From the NCBI RefSeq assembly GCF_002866825.1, contig NZ_PKUS01000002.1:466804-530803 (forward strand): a stretch of 64,000 bases of DNA. Direction: 5' to 3'. The position numbers were made by a program, and so were the translations under genes. Every line of letters begins with the position of its first letter. The stretch's first letter is position 1. This document shows positions 8,281 to 18,453 of the stretch, piece after piece. The notes under the pieces were generated by a model. It saw only the letters and a program-made list of their open reading frames with translations, was not told the origin of the DNA and searched no databases. This DNA comes from Pseudohalioglobus lutimaris (lineage in GTDB: Bacteria > Pseudomonadota > Gammaproteobacteria > Pseudomonadales > Halieaceae).

Positions 8281-11142
8281 CTACTCAATCAGGTAGCTGG
8301 CATGTCCGGCCTTCAACGTCTGCGCAGACTCGACGCGCCGCTGGCTCCCGGCTGGCAATAACCCGTTCTTGCCTGGTGCGGCCACCTGTAGCGAGCGCCG
8401 CTGTTCGATAAACACGGTGTTGTAGTAGGCCTGCCATTGCTCCAGGCTAAGACCTTCTATGGCCTCGGCCAGCGTTTCCCTGCCATCGAAAGCGTACTGC
8501 TTCTTGGCAATCGACTGCCAATAGAATTCGGCCCGCTCCCAGATGTTCTTGTGCGGCCGCGTGACCTCGTTAATGAGCGCTTTCTTGTGTCGCTGGAACT
8601 GCGCCTCATCCAGGCTTGCCTCGACACCGCGCATAAACGTGTCCATGGCGTCAGCCAGGGCGGCCGAGTCCGCCACCGGCGACTGCACCAGCATCACCAG
8701 CCCCGGCACGTCCAGCTGCGGCCAGGCAAAGGCGCTGGCGATATAACCCAGTTGCTGTTCGGTGCGCAGCTGCTGAAAAAAACCGGACTTCATGATCTGG
8801 GCGGTCAGGGCCGTCGCTGCACGGTCTTCCCAACTATTCCCACCCCCTTGCAGGTACCAGGCGAGCACGGCATCGTCATGCTTGATATCCACCGGATACA
8901 GCACTGACTCACCGGCGTCCATTTTCAGCACTCGCAGCTGCGGAACCGTATCCACACTGCTCTGCGCAAGCAACATGTCCAGCCGCTGGGAGAGACCCGC
9001 AACCTCATCACGTGAGTAGTTGCCATAGATCAGCGCCTCGGCGCTGGCGCTTTGCCAGAACGCCCTGGCGTAGGCGACAACGTCCTCCAACTGCATATCA
9101 CGCAGGGCATGGATCACCGGCTGCTCGCCCCATTCACCGTATAACAAGGCCTCGCGCAGATCATCCAGCGCCTGGCTGCTGGGTCGCTTGGCCACCGAGT
9201 TTTCCAGGCTGCGAATCATGTCCTTACGAATATTGTCATAGCGCTGACCATCAAAATCGGGATTCGCCATCACTTTAAGCATTGCATCCAACAACTCCGA
9301 TTGCTTGTCATCGTAACCACCGATGCGCAGACTGATGCCCTGTGCATGCTTGTAGACACTGAAATTGAGGCCGGCGAGCAATGCGGGGTAGGTGAACTCA
9401 TTGACCCTGTCCTTCAGCATGGCCGTGTACAGCACGGCACTGGCGCTTTGCCGGGCATTTTCTCCCACCAGCGGTGAGCGGAAGTTGATATAGGTGACGC
9501 CCCGTGGCAAACGGAATTCGTCATCCTGGGCAAACCAGATCGTCTTGCGACCCTCCTCCAGCACGCGCACCGGCGCCGCGACGTAATCCTTCTCCAGTTT
9601 CACCAAAGAAACATCTTCGGCGATAAACTGGTTAGGGGCCGGGAGACTGAATGCGTCCTCCGCCACCGGGTTCTGCCAGATGGCAAGTTGTTCAGCAGTG
9701 GGAGACTGCACCGAGTAGGGCGTGTCGTAATGCCGGGAACGCCGATCCGTGGACACGTCAGCATCCTCCAGTATCACCACGGCGTTCCCGGGGACGATAC
9801 TTTCCATCAGGCCAGCCAGCATTTCTGCCTGGTAATCATCCATGATATAGGGGCCCTGCAGCACATCCCCGGGACGGTAGTCGTGCATGCCCGTGGCGAG
9901 GCGACTCACGTATCCCATGGGACTGGAATCCTCCTGGAAACGGAAGGAGAGCTCCGCCAGACGCGACTGCTCGTCGTACAACCACTCTTTGGGGCCCTCG
10001 GCGCGGAGCATTTCCATGTAGGCGAACAGCATCTGTGCAATGCGATCATGCTCCGCCACCCCTTTTTCGGTGAGTGTGACCGTCACGCTGAACAAGGCTC
10101 CACCACGCCAACCCAGGCCCGAACCCGCGGCGAGGCTTTCCACCAACCCCTCGTCTTTCAACCGCGACAGCAAACTACCCTCACCCTCGTGTCCAACAAG
10201 GTTCCCAAGATAGGAAAGCGGCTTTGCATGGTAGTCAGCCCGGTAGTCAGCTATCGGAAACAGCAGCTGCAACTGCCGCTGGGTAGCCTGCGGCTGGATC
10301 TGCACCATCATCGGCAGCTGCTCGGGGTTGAAAAGCGGCTCATCTATCCCTGAAAGTTCATAGGACTTGTTGGGCACCTGGGAAAACATAGGCGCTACCA
10401 GCGACTGCAATTCATCCAGTGACTCGGCACCCAGCACGACCAGGCGCATCTGGTTGGCGGAGTAGTACTTGTCGTAGAAGCTCAGCAATTCGTCGCGAAT
10501 ACTGGATCCGGGGCGATCCGCCAGGCTTTCCAGACTGCCCACTGAAAACTGACTGAAGGGGTGACCCGGATTCATTATCTCCTGCAGAACGTCCAGTCCG
10601 CGACGCCCGTCGCTCTTCAACCCCATCTGGTACTCTGCCTCTACCGCATTCTTTTCCCGGTCCACGTACTCTGCGTCAAAACGCGGCGCGATAAAGAACT
10701 GCGCGAAGCGGTCCAACGCCTCCGGAAGATAGGGTGCATTGATGTCGAAGAAATAGTTGGTGTGCTCAAAGCTGGTGTACGCATTGCGATTGCCACCATG
10801 CTCGGTAATAAACTCTTCGTACTCAGCCGCATCGGGATACTTGTCAGTGCCAAGGAAAAGCATATGCTCGAGGAAATGAGCCAGGCCGCCACGGCCCTCG
10901 GGGTTGTCGCCACTGCCCACATGCACGTCCAGTGACGCAGCCGCCTTGGGTGTCTCAGGGTCCGAGACCAGCAGCACCTGCATCTCATTGTCCAGCGTCA
11001 GCAGGCGGTAAGCCTTATCATCGTTAGGACTTTGTACCGGCTGGACCACCGACTCCGGCGCGGAGGCACAGGCAGCGAGAATAGCAGTCAGAAACAGGCC
11101 GCACAGAAGCCATGGCGTCTGCCGCGAACGCAACACGGACAT
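8281..11142 (-). CDS. M16 family zinc metallopeptidase, pitrilysin/insulinase-like lipoprotein
   Basis: A 953-residue protein beginning with a lipoprotein signal peptide ending in the lipobox LAAC (Cys25). It carries the inverted zinc motif HFLEH (His89, Glu92, His93) in a GGLAHFLEHMLFLG context, with the expected downstream acid in the NAVEAEYQ segment. The full four-domain pitrilysin layout is present, including the C-terminal LRTEQQLGYIA motif that is diagnostic of the insulinase/protease III group. It probably degrades peptides in the periplasm, anchored in a membrane. Its ATG sits two codons after the permease gene stop, and its ribosome-binding AGGAG lies inside that gene's end, so the two are coupled. 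Confidence 0.92.
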   Translation of the reverse strand: MSVLRSRQTPWLLCGLFLTAILAACASAPESVVQPVQSPNDDKAYRLLTLDNEMQVLLVSDPETPKAAASLDVHVGSGDNPEGRGGLAHFLEHMLFLGTDKYPDAAEYEEFITEHGGNRNAYTSFEHTNYFFDINAPYLPEALDRFAQFFIAPRFDAEYVDREKNAVEAEYQMGLKSDGRRGLDVLQEIMNPGHPFSQFSVGSLESLADRPGSSIRDELLSFYDKYYSANQMRLVVLGAESLDELQSLVAPMFSQVPNKSYELSGIDEPLFNPEQLPMMVQIQPQATQRQLQLLFPIADYRADYHAKPLSYLGNLVGHEGEGSLLSRLKDEGLVESLAAGSGLGWRGGALFSVTVTLTEKGVAEHDRIAQMLFAYMEMLRAEGPKEWLYDEQSRLAELSFRFQEDSSPMGYVSRLATGMHDYRPGDVLQGPYIMDDYQAEMLAGLMESIVPGNAVVILEDADVSTDRRSRHYDTPYSVQSPTAEQLAIWQNPVAEDAFSLPAPNQFIAEDVSLVKLEKDYVAAPVRVLEEGRKTIWFAQDDEFRLPRGVTYINFRSPLVGENARQSASAVLYTAMLKDRVNEFTYPALLAGLNFSVYKHAQGISLRIGGYDDKQSELLDAMLKVMANPDFDGQRYDNIRKDMIRSLENSVAKRPSSQALDDLREALLYGEWGEQPVIHALRDMQLEDVVAYARAFWQSASAEALIYGNYSRDEVAGLSQRLDMLLAQSSVDTVPQLRVLKMDAGESVLYPVDIKHDDAVLAWYLQGGGNSWEDRAATALTAQIMKSGFFQQLRTEQQLGYIASAFAWPQLDVPGLVMLVQSPVADSAALADAMDTFMRGVEASLDEAQFQRHKKALINEVTRPHKNIWERAEFYWQSIAKKQYAFDGRETLAEAIEGLSLEQWQAYYNTVFIEQRRSLQVAAPGKNGLLPAGSQRRVESAQTLKAGHASYLIE

Positions 11143-11145
11143 GAA

Positions 11146-12246
11146 TTACTCCTTTGAAATTGTTGTTTCGGGGGGCGCTACTGGAGCGGGCTGCTCGACA
11201 TCGCGAGAAGGCCAGGCATAAATGATAGCCTTGATCAGGGTCGCCAGCGGAATGGCAAAAAACACACCCCACAAACCCCAGATTCCGCCAAAGAAAAGTA
11301 TCGCCAGAATAATGGCAACCGGGTGCAGGTTGACCGCTTCAGAGAACAACAGCGGTACCAGCACGTTGCCATCCAACCCTTGGATAATCAGGTAGACCAC
11401 ACACAACGTATAAAATTCATTGGTGAACCCCCATTGGAAAAATGCCACCAGCACAACCGGGAGAGTGACGATCACGGCACCAATGTAAGGAATAATCACG
11501 GACAGGCCCACCAACAGTGCCAGCAACGCTGCATAGTTCAGGTCCATCCAGGCAAACGCCAGATAACTGGCCGCGCCCACCACGATAATCTCAACGACCT
11601 TGCCCCGGGCGTAATTGGCAAACTGCAGGTTCATCTCCGCCCAGATTCTGCGCAGCAGGGGTCGGTTCTCAGGCAGAAATCCGGCTAGCCACGCGAGTAT
11701 CGAGTCGCGATCGCGAAGAAAGAAAAAAACCAGCATAGGGATAAGGATCATGTAGACCATGATCGTAAACAGGCCCGAAATAGACGCCAGGGACTGGGTC
11801 ACGATCATCTGCCCGCCTCTCGCCGCCTCGGCCTGCGCCATGCTGACCAACTCGTTCATCTGCTGAACACTGAAAATCTCTGGATAACGCTCCGGTAACA
11901 ACACCAGCAGCTGCTTGCCTCTGTCCAGCATCGCCGGAAACTCGGAAGCCAGGCCCAGCAACTGGCGCCAGGCCAGCGGCAGCAGCCACAGGGTCACCCC
12001 AAAAAAGATACCGATAAATACCAGGTAGGCAACGGTCACGCCCAGCCAACGAGGCACGCCGTGACTTTGCAATTGCGAGGACAGGCCCTCCATTAGATAG
12101 GCCAGTACGATAGCGGCCAACAGCGGCGCGAGGATATCGCCAATGGTCATCAGCAAGGCGACGGAGATCGCCAGCAATACCAGCAGCAGTACTGACTCCT
12201 CCTCGAACAGGTAGCGCCGGTACCACTTCTCAAAAACCTCCATCAT
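11146..12246 (-). CDS. AI-2E family (PerM-like) membrane transporter
   Basis: A 366-residue integral membrane protein with several hydrophobic spans. They include an N-terminal pair (around residues 15-55 and 60-90) and the conserved C-terminal segment with GLDGNVLVPLLFSEAVNLHP and FGGIWGLWGVFFAIPLA, typical of the PerM/AI-2E transporter family (PF01594). Substrate is unknown; in other bacteria members export autoinducer-2 or act as Na+/H+ antiporters. I chose the ATG at 12246 (MMEVFEKWYRR), which has an AGGAA upstream. A longer reading from a TTG would overlap tusA. It lies between tusA and the M16 peptidase gene on the same strand. Confidence 0.85.
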   Translation of the reverse strand: MMEVFEKWYRRYLFEEESVLLLVLLAISVALLMTIGDILAPLLAAIVLAYLMEGLSSQLQSHGVPRWLGVTVAYLVFIGIFFGVTLWLLPLAWRQLLGLASEFPAMLDRGKQLLVLLPERYPEIFSVQQMNELVSMAQAEAARGGQMIVTQSLASISGLFTIMVYMILIPMLVFFFLRDRDSILAWLAGFLPENRPLLRRIWAEMNLQFANYARGKVVEIIVVGAASYLAFAWMDLNYAALLALLVGLSVIIPYIGAVIVTLPVVLVAFFQWGFTNEFYTLCVVYLIIQGLDGNVLVPLLFSEAVNLHPVAIILAILFFGGIWGLWGVFFAIPLATLIKAIIYAWPSRDVEQPAPVAPPETTISKE

Positions 12247-12265
12247 CGTCGGTTTCTTCCTTTCA

Positions 12266-12499
12266 TTAACGCTTCTCAATCAGGTAACAAAAGACGCCGT
12301 CACGCTGGTCGGCGTCCAGCAACAGGTGGCCGGACTGTTCCGCAAACACCTGAAAATCCCGCTGTGAGCCTGTGTCAGTGGCCAGCACACGCAGCCGGTC
12401 ACCTGACTGCAGGGTGTTCAGGGCCCGCTTCGCCTTCAGCAGGGGCATGGGGCAGTCCAGCCCGCAGGCATCGACTTCTGTCACCGTAACATCTGGCAT
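12266..12499 (-). CDS. tusA: TusA-like sulfurtransferase
   Basis: A 77-residue protein with the SirA/TusA signature ACGLDCPMPLLK. Cys16 in the CPxP position is the persulfide-carrying residue; a second cysteine sits at 12. Proteins of this family relay sulfur, for example to the 2-thiouridine tRNA modification machinery or molybdopterin pathways. I start it at the ATG at 12499; upstream in-frame sequence is longer but unlike the family. The permease gene starts 19 bases after its stop. Confidence 0.85.
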   Translation of the reverse strand: MPDVTVTEVDACGLDCPMPLLKAKRALNTLQSGDRLRVLATDTGSQRDFQVFAEQSGHLLLDADQRDGVFCYLIEKR

Positions 12500-12660
12500 A
12501 GCGGATCCACCGTATCTATAACGCGGCACAGTATACGCATTACCTGTGGCCGAATGAACTTTACTCAAGGCATTTGCTCGAAGTAACCAAATGGACTATC
12601 CGCCAGGCCACCATGCAGTACAATGGTGGCCGTTTCTGAGACGAGATGTGAATTGAACCG

Positions 12661-14136
12661 GTGTTGAAACAACTGCGAGCCGCAGCCAGTCAGTGGAGAT
12701 CAGTGCTGGGGCTATCTCTCCTGCTGGCGAGTGCCCCGCTAGCCACGGCCCAGACTGAAGACCTGAAGCTGCCTAACCTGGGCGAATCCAGCACCAGCAT
12801 GTTTTCTGCTGAATTTGAATACCAGCTGGGGCGCACCTGGCTGCGTATTTTTCGCAGTCAGGTCACAACCGTAAACGACCCACTGCTCTTCGAGTACCTG
12901 GAAAGCCTGATTTATGAACTGGTCACCCACAGCCAGCTTCAGGACCGGCGGGTGGAACTGGTGGTCGTGGACAACCCGACCATAAACGCCTTTGCTGTGC
13001 CCGGCGGCGTCATCGGCGTCCACAACGGCCTGCTTTTATATGCCGAAACCGAAGATGAACTGGCTACGGTTCTGGCACACGAAATTGCCCACCTCAGCCA
13101 GCGTCATTTCTCGCGCGGGGTGGAATTCCAGAAACGCCAGGCGCCCATTAACCTCGCGGCCATGCTGACCAGTCTGGTGATCATGGCTACGGCAGGTGGC
13201 GATGCGGGCCTTGCCGCCCTCAGTGCGACGCAGGCAATGGCCCAGGACAACGCTCTGCGCTACAGCCGGGGAAACGAACAGGAGGCCGACCGCGTGGGCA
13301 TGCAGACCATGGTCGATGCGGGCATGGACCCACATGCAGCGCCGGCCATGTTTGAACGCATGATGCAGGCCTCGCGCTACACCAGCGGCGAACGTATCCC
13401 GGAGTTTCTGCGCACCCACCCGTTGTCGGAAAACCGGATTGCAGACACCCGCAACCGCGCGCGTCAGTACCCCAAGTCAATTCGCCCGGTGAACCTGGAG
13501 TACCAGATGATGCGCGCCCGGGTGGTCAATCAGCTGGCCGATACCCCCGAGGAGGCGGTGCAGCGCTTTCGCGGCGAACTCAAAGGCAAACCACGCTCAC
13601 GGGAAGCGGCACAGTACGGCCTGGTGCTCGCATTAACCGAGGCCGGCAGAGTAGACGAGGCCGCGCTGGAACTGGACACCATCTGGTCCGGCGACCCGGA
13701 GCGCCTGGAGTACCTGATTGCCGATGCAGAAATCGACATCCGCCGGGGTCACGCAGACCAGGCCGCGGAGAAGTTGTCCAGGCAGCTCAGGCTATCACCA
13801 GGCAACCACCCGCTGACCATGACCTATGCCAACGCATTGATGAAAGACCAGAAACCCCATATCGCCGAGGAGGTCCTGGTAAGCCAGAGCAAGCGGCGAC
13901 CCAACGACCCGGGGCTATGGTATTTGCTGGCTGAGGTGCAGGGACTTTCCGGAAACATCATCGGCCTGCATCGGTCCCGGGCCGAATATTTTATTCTCAA
14001 CGGTATTCTCGACCAGGCGGAGAAACAGCTCGCCTACGCACTGAAGTTGGTCAAGAATGACTATCTGACCAGCGCCCAGATCAATCAGCGCCTGCAGGAC
14101 ATCGGGGCGATGCGCGAACAGATGGAGAACCTTTAG
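12661..14136 (+). CDS. bepA: BepA-like periplasmic M48 metalloprotease with TPR repeats
   Basis: A 491-residue protein. A signal peptide ends near APLATA (residue 30). An M48 domain with the zinc motif HEIAH (His140-His144) follows, with a third ligand in NEQEAD around residue 205, and then about 200 residues of helical TPR-type repeats. In E. coli BepA degrades or assists stalled LptD/BAM substrates in the periplasm. Translation appears to start at GTG (12661). It is divergent from tusA and convergent with nadA, so likely a single-gene unit. Confidence 0.9.
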   Translation: MLKQLRAAASQWRSVLGLSLLLASAPLATAQTEDLKLPNLGESSTSMFSAEFEYQLGRTWLRIFRSQVTTVNDPLLFEYLESLIYELVTHSQLQDRRVELVVVDNPTINAFAVPGGVIGVHNGLLLYAETEDELATVLAHEIAHLSQRHFSRGVEFQKRQAPINLAAMLTSLVIMATAGGDAGLAALSATQAMAQDNALRYSRGNEQEADRVGMQTMVDAGMDPHAAPAMFERMMQASRYTSGERIPEFLRTHPLSENRIADTRNRARQYPKSIRPVNLEYQMMRARVVNQLADTPEEAVQRFRGELKGKPRSREAAQYGLVLALTEAGRVDEAALELDTIWSGDPERLEYLIADAEIDIRRGHADQAAEKLSRQLRLSPGNHPLTMTYANALMKDQKPHIAEEVLVSQSKRRPNDPGLWYLLAEVQGLSGNIIGLHRSRAEYFILNGILDQAEKQLAYALKLVKNDYLTSAQINQRLQDIGAMREQMENL

Positions 14137-14143
14137 CCGCGGT

Positions 14144-15217
14144 TCAGGCGTTACCCTTAACGCTCACTTTCAATTCCGCGGCAAAATCAAGCATACGCCG
14201 CAGCGGCACCATGGCCTGCTCACCCACGGCAGGATCAACGAAAATCTCGTTATCATTACGATCGAATACCGTCGCCAGTGTCTCCAGTTCATTCATCGCC
14301 ATCCACGGGCAATTGGCACAGCTGCGACAGCTGGCGCCGTTGCCGGCCGTAGGCGCAATGATGAACTCCTTGTCCGGTGCCTGCTGCTGAAGCTTGTAGA
14401 AAATGCCCTGGTCGGTCGCCACGATAAAGCGCTGGTTGTCCATTTCCCTGGCGGCGTTGATGATCTGGGTAGTCGAACCCACCCGATCCGCCAGTTCCAG
14501 CACCGCGGCGGGTGACTCGGGGTGCACCAGCACCGCGGCGTCAGGGTAGACCGCCTTGAGGTCGGCGATCCCACGGGCCTTGAATTCCTCATGCACGATG
14601 CAGGCGCCATCCCACATGAGGATATCAGCGCCGGTCTGGCGGCGAACGTAGTCCCCCAGGTGCTGGTCAGGGGCCCAGATGATTTTCTTGTCCTGCTCGG
14701 CTAAATGCTCGGCCACGTCCAGGGCGATACTGGACGTCACCACCCAGTCGGCCCTGGCCTTCACTGCCGCTGAGGTATTGGCGTAGACCACTACCGTGCG
14801 CTCAGGGTGGAGGTCACAAAAAGCGGAGAACTCTTCTATGGGACAGCCCAGGTCCAGGGAGCAGGTAGCCTCCAGGGTGGGCATAAGCACGCGCTTTTCC
14901 GGGGTGAGGATCTTTGCCGTCTCACCCATGAACTTTACGCCGGCAACTATCAGGGTCTGCGCCGGGTGATCATGACCAAATCGCGCCATCTCCAGTGAAT
15001 CGGAAACGCAGCCGCCGGTTTCCTCGGCAAGTGCCTGCACCGCAGGAGAGGTGTAATAGTGGGCAACCAGCACCGCGTTCTCAGCCTTGAGCCGGGCAGC
15101 GATCTGCGCCTTCAGCGCGCGCTCCTGCTCAGGGTTGTGATGATGCCGTTCCGCGTGGTCCAGGTGGTACTGTACCTGCTGGCGGATCGTTTCCAGTTTG
15201 TCGGTGGCGATGCTCAT
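14144..15217 (-). CDS. nadA: Quinolinate synthase A
   Basis: A 357-residue protein, the usual length for proteobacterial NadA. It condenses iminoaspartate with dihydroxyacetone phosphate to quinolinate in NAD synthesis. Motifs seen include [20 protein letters not shown] near the start and [16 protein letters not shown] near residue 300, which carries a [4Fe-4S] ligand region. Other conserved cysteines lie in GGCVSDS and TCSLDLGCP. It ends 7 bases from bepA, tail to tail. No nadB or nadC is adjacent. Confidence 0.96.
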   Translation of the reverse strand: MSIATDKLETIRQQVQYHLDHAERHHHNPEQERALKAQIAARLKAENAVLVAHYYTSPAVQALAEETGGCVSDSLEMARFGHDHPAQTLIVAGVKFMGETAKILTPEKRVLMPTLEATCSLDLGCPIEEFSAFCDLHPERTVVVYANTSAAVKARADWVVTSSIALDVAEHLAEQDKKIIWAPDQHLGDYVRRQTGADILMWDGACIVHEEFKARGIADLKAVYPDAAVLVHPESPAAVLELADRVGSTTQIINAAREMDNQRFIVATDQGIFYKLQQQAPDKEFIIAPTAGNGASCRSCANCPWMAMNELETLATVFDRNDNEIFVDPAVGEQAMVPLRRMLDFAAELKVSVKGNA

Positions 15218-15394
15218 ACTGTTCGGAAGGGGGAGAGCTGAAAGGAGCGGGGGATTCTAGCACAGATTGGCAGCACTGGAATCGTCCAACAACAGGCAAT
15301 AACTAGGCGGCCAAACCCGGGGCACCAACACCTGCTGAGCACGCCACCAGCGCTGCCGCATTGGCCACAGGCAGGTCCGCGTCAGGCAGACACG

Positions 15395-17398
15395 CTAGCC
15401 GCTCACATCTGGCGTGTACCAGATCGGCGAACTCCAGGCGCGCTCCTGTATCACCGGGTCCATCAATGGCTGCTCGCAATCACCAGGGCGCTCCGCTGCA
15501 GGCAGTTGCAGGCATTGGTGCGCGGTGTAACGACAGCTGGGGTTTTCCACCGCACGCAGGTAATAGACGGAGGCGACGCCGGCATCGAATTCCGGGTCGC
15601 GCCACACCGCGCACAGCTGGCCAAACCCGTCACCTCGCGGCGCACAGGTCTGCGGATCGACGTCGGCGCCGTTATTGGCTTCGCCCGCCACGTCATATAC
15701 GCGCTGATGGTGATTGCCCTCCTCATCAGCCCAGCCCTTGATCACCTGCAGTCGCTGCAGGGGCGTTCCCGGAAACCGGTCGCTACCGGCGTCTGCCGTC
15801 GCCGCCACCAGGAACACAGGCGCGTCACCCGCCCGAGCGGGCAAATCCCCGCCCATGGGCACTGCCTGCGCATAGGCGCGAGCGGTACCGTCAGGCCCTT
15901 CACACAGCGCGGCATCCAACTGCCAGGCGCCAAAGAAGCGCGGCCTGATTCGCGGACCACTGGTGCCAAACACCTCCCTGCGCTGCAAGGCATCGAATAT
16001 GGAGTCGCGACTATTCTCCTCCGCCCAGACACCAATCAGGCCGCCGGGATTATTGTAGGCATTGCCTGCGTTGTCAGGACTGAAGGACACCCGCTGCTGC
16101 GGCATCGAATCACCGTTGCCCAGGTGTCCGGGGAAATCCGCCTCCTGCACCCCACCGCCGGTACCGTTATGCGTATCCGTACTCGCGGAAAGACCGAACT
16201 TGAATGGGTTCACCCCCAACCGCTTTTGCTCACGCAGCCCCTCCACCAGCGCATAACGGGCGTAGTTCTTGCGGTCCAGGCAGTTGGGGCCCAGATGCGG
16301 GAGCCAGTCTGCCAGCGGGCCGTCATAGCACTGCCCTACTTCTTCACCCTCACCCACAAAGCGACTGAAGGCGAGCTCTTCGAACCGCTCAAATCGGCAC
16401 AATTCATCTTCTGCGCCGAGCACGCCCTGCAGGCCATTGCGACACTCGGAATCTCCCTTGTGTTGCATGATCTCCACCACTGGCTCTATCTGTTGGCGCA
16501 GGCGAGCGCGCGCGGCCTGCTCGGTTACGCTGCTCGCGCCGGGGTAGTCCACCGCAAACATGCGTCCGTTGCTGATATTGGAATTGTGTGGAATGGCGAG
16601 CACATCACAACCGGTGTCGCCGTCTATGCACTGCTCCTTCAGAATGCGCCAGAGATCCCACTCCCGGTGCACATCCAGATAGGAAACCGGGCGCTGCAGT
16701 ACCGCCGTATTGCGGAATATAACATTGCGATGCAAGTTGGAGCCCAGGCGAAAGGAGCTGTATTCATAGGCGATAAAGGTGGTGCGCTCGCAGTTGTCGC
16801 TGGTGTCATTCCAGCGTTGAGCCGCCTCGATCATGTGCCGCCAGGTATTGCCTGTGCGTACGGCACAATCCGCGCCCGCGTCGCCGCACACCGACTGCTT
16901 GCGTTTGGAGAAGGGTGACATAATCTGCATGACCAATTGCGGCGCCCTTCCCTCGCCGCTGCGCATAACCTCACAGAACGAACTTGCATAGCCGGCAGCA
17001 TCAGGGTCCTGACAGACCGCTTGCTCACCGAAGAATTCAGCGTGGTCGGTCACGCCGGCGAAATCCAGTGGTCGGTCAATCTGCGCCCTGCGCGCCCGGT
17101 AGTCATCACCCAGGGGCAGCAGAATGGGCTCACCAAACGCGTAGGCGTACGCGTCGTCCGGCTGTACGCGCACATCAAAGTTCCAGGCGTCGTTGGAGAG
17201 AGAGGTGTGAATGTGCAGGTCGCCAAACAGAGCCTGACGCGTCTCCTCATTTCGCTTACAGGGCGCCCGGGCGATAGCGGGTGCAAATTCGCGTGCCGCA
17301 TAGGCGCTCTCCGCCGGCGGCTCCACACCGCCGCAGGCACTCAGCAGCAGGCCGGCAGGTAACAGTAAAAAGGCGGGGACCCTGATCACTTTATTCAT
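15395..17398 (-). CDS. DUF3604 (PHP-like) lipoprotein
   Basis: A 667-residue protein starting at the ATG at 17398. A lipoprotein signal peptide with lipobox LLSAC is followed by the metal-site-like motif GDLHIHTSLSNDAWNF, typical of the DUF3604 family, which resembles PHP phosphoesterases. Later conserved pieces include AGVTDHAEFFGE, LSASTDTHNG and FSPDNAGNAYNNPGGL. The family is common in marine gammaproteobacteria; its reaction is unknown to me, but metal-dependent hydrolysis is likely. The start overlaps the stop of the upstream enoyl-CoA hydratase by eight bases, so they are co-translated. An upstream in-frame start would give a non-signal extension and is unlikely. Confidence 0.85.
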   Translation of the reverse strand: MNKVIRVPAFLLLPAGLLLSACGGVEPPAESAYAAREFAPAIARAPCKRNEETRQALFGDLHIHTSLSNDAWNFDVRVQPDDAYAYAFGEPILLPLGDDYRARRAQIDRPLDFAGVTDHAEFFGEQAVCQDPDAAGYASSFCEVMRSGEGRAPQLVMQIMSPFSKRKQSVCGDAGADCAVRTGNTWRHMIEAAQRWNDTSDNCERTTFIAYEYSSFRLGSNLHRNVIFRNTAVLQRPVSYLDVHREWDLWRILKEQCIDGDTGCDVLAIPHNSNISNGRMFAVDYPGASSVTEQAARARLRQQIEPVVEIMQHKGDSECRNGLQGVLGAEDELCRFERFEELAFSRFVGEGEEVGQCYDGPLADWLPHLGPNCLDRKNYARYALVEGLREQKRLGVNPFKFGLSASTDTHNGTGGGVQEADFPGHLGNGDSMPQQRVSFSPDNAGNAYNNPGGLIGVWAEENSRDSIFDALQRREVFGTSGPRIRPRFFGAWQLDAALCEGPDGTARAYAQAVPMGGDLPARAGDAPVFLVAATADAGSDRFPGTPLQRLQVIKGWADEEGNHHQRVYDVAGEANNGADVDPQTCAPRGDGFGQLCAVWRDPEFDAGVASVYYLRAVENPSCRYTAHQCLQLPAAERPGDCEQPLMDPVIQERAWSSPIWYTPDVSG

Positions 17399-18203
17399 CC
17401 ATCCAGGCAGGCCAGTCCTCTGCCAGACTACCCTGCCAGACCGGCTCGCGCCGCTCGAACCAGGCCATGCCTCCCTCAATGGCGTCGGGTTTACTCATGG
17501 TAAAGTTCAGTGCCCGGCTCTCTTTTTCAGCCAGGCCGTTATACGTCATATGCAGCCCCTGCCAGAGCAGGCGCTTGTGCATGGCCACCGCCATTGGTGC
17601 CGAATTCACCGCGATATCACGGGCAATCTCCAGGGCCGTTGCCAACACCTCCGCCGCCGGGACACTGCGCCCCGCCAGTCCCCACGCAACCGCCTCCTGC
17701 CCACTGAGGCGCTGCCCGCGCATTAACAGCTCCAGCGCCTTCTCCATGCCCACTACCCGTGGCAGGATAAACTCCATGGCAAAATCGGTGACCACTCCCC
17801 GGCGAGATTGCAAAAAACCGTACTTGCACTCGTCAGCAAAAACCCGGATATCTGTCTGCATGGCGATACCCAGACCTGCACCCACGGCATGGCCGCTGCA
17901 GGCGGCAATGACCGGTTTGCGCACCTCAAACGCCTGCATCGCAAGCGGACAGGAGTCCACCTCTACACTCACCGCCTCGCCATCAAATGTCTGCGCGCCC
18001 GCACTCATATCCGCACCCGCACAGAAACTCTTTCCGGCGCCGGTGAGAACCACGGCGCGCACGCTATCGTCGGTATCGCAGCGTTGATACGCCTCGCCAA
18101 GACCCTGGATAATTCCCGGCGACAGACTGTTGTGCGCCTGCGGACGATTGAGCGTGATAACGGCGACGGGGCCATAAGCCTCAACCAACACTTCCTCTGC
18201 CAT
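17391..18203 (-). CDS. Enoyl-CoA hydratase/isomerase family protein
   Basis: A 270-residue crotonase-fold protein from the ATG at 18203, with AAGGA just upstream. Seen are the substrate-binding GKSFCAGADM (first oxyanion-hole segment) and SGHAVGAGLGIAMQTDIRV (second oxyanion-hole segment), followed by QSRRGVVTDFAMEFILPRVVG. It would hydrate or isomerise an enoyl-CoA. The C-terminal LNFTMSKPDAIEGGMAWFERREPVW is usual for the family. Co-translated with the DUF3604 gene. The physiological substrate is unknown. Confidence 0.88.
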   Translation of the reverse strand: MAEEVLVEAYGPVAVITLNRPQAHNSLSPGIIQGLGEAYQRCDTDDSVRAVVLTGAGKSFCAGADMSAGAQTFDGEAVSVEVDSCPLAMQAFEVRKPVIAACSGHAVGAGLGIAMQTDIRVFADECKYGFLQSRRGVVTDFAMEFILPRVVGMEKALELLMRGQRLSGQEAVAWGLAGRSVPAAEVLATALEIARDIAVNSAPMAVAMHKRLLWQGLHMTYNGLAEKESRALNFTMSKPDAIEGGMAWFERREPVWQGSLAEDWPAWMDE

Positions 18204-18453
18204 ATCCTTGTTCCTGCTACTGACCTGGCCAACAACCATAGTACAACCTGCCGTCCATCCAATGCCTGTCGGGGCCATGAATGACCGACACAACTGCTCA
18301 TTGCGCGCTCGAGTGGTAATTTTCAATAAACTATGAGTAGAATTTCATTGAATTATTCCGTATAACCTCATGTTATATAAAGAATTAGCTCGAGCGCGAG
18401 ACTAATCAGTACTTCGCCACTAGGCCACCGGGCCCGGCGTGCAGCAGAGGTAA
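18204..18453. other. Divergent promoter region with nested dyads
   Basis: This 250-base gap separates the minus-strand enoyl-CoA hydratase gene from the plus-strand GGDEF-EAL gene. The centre is AT-rich. A 10-bp inverted repeat, CGCGCTCGAG (18304-18313) and CTCGAGCGCG (18389-18398), brackets it. Inside lies a second dyad, TATAAC-ctcat-GTTATA (18361-18377). This may be an operator pair for a regulator controlling one or both genes. Confidence 0.45.
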
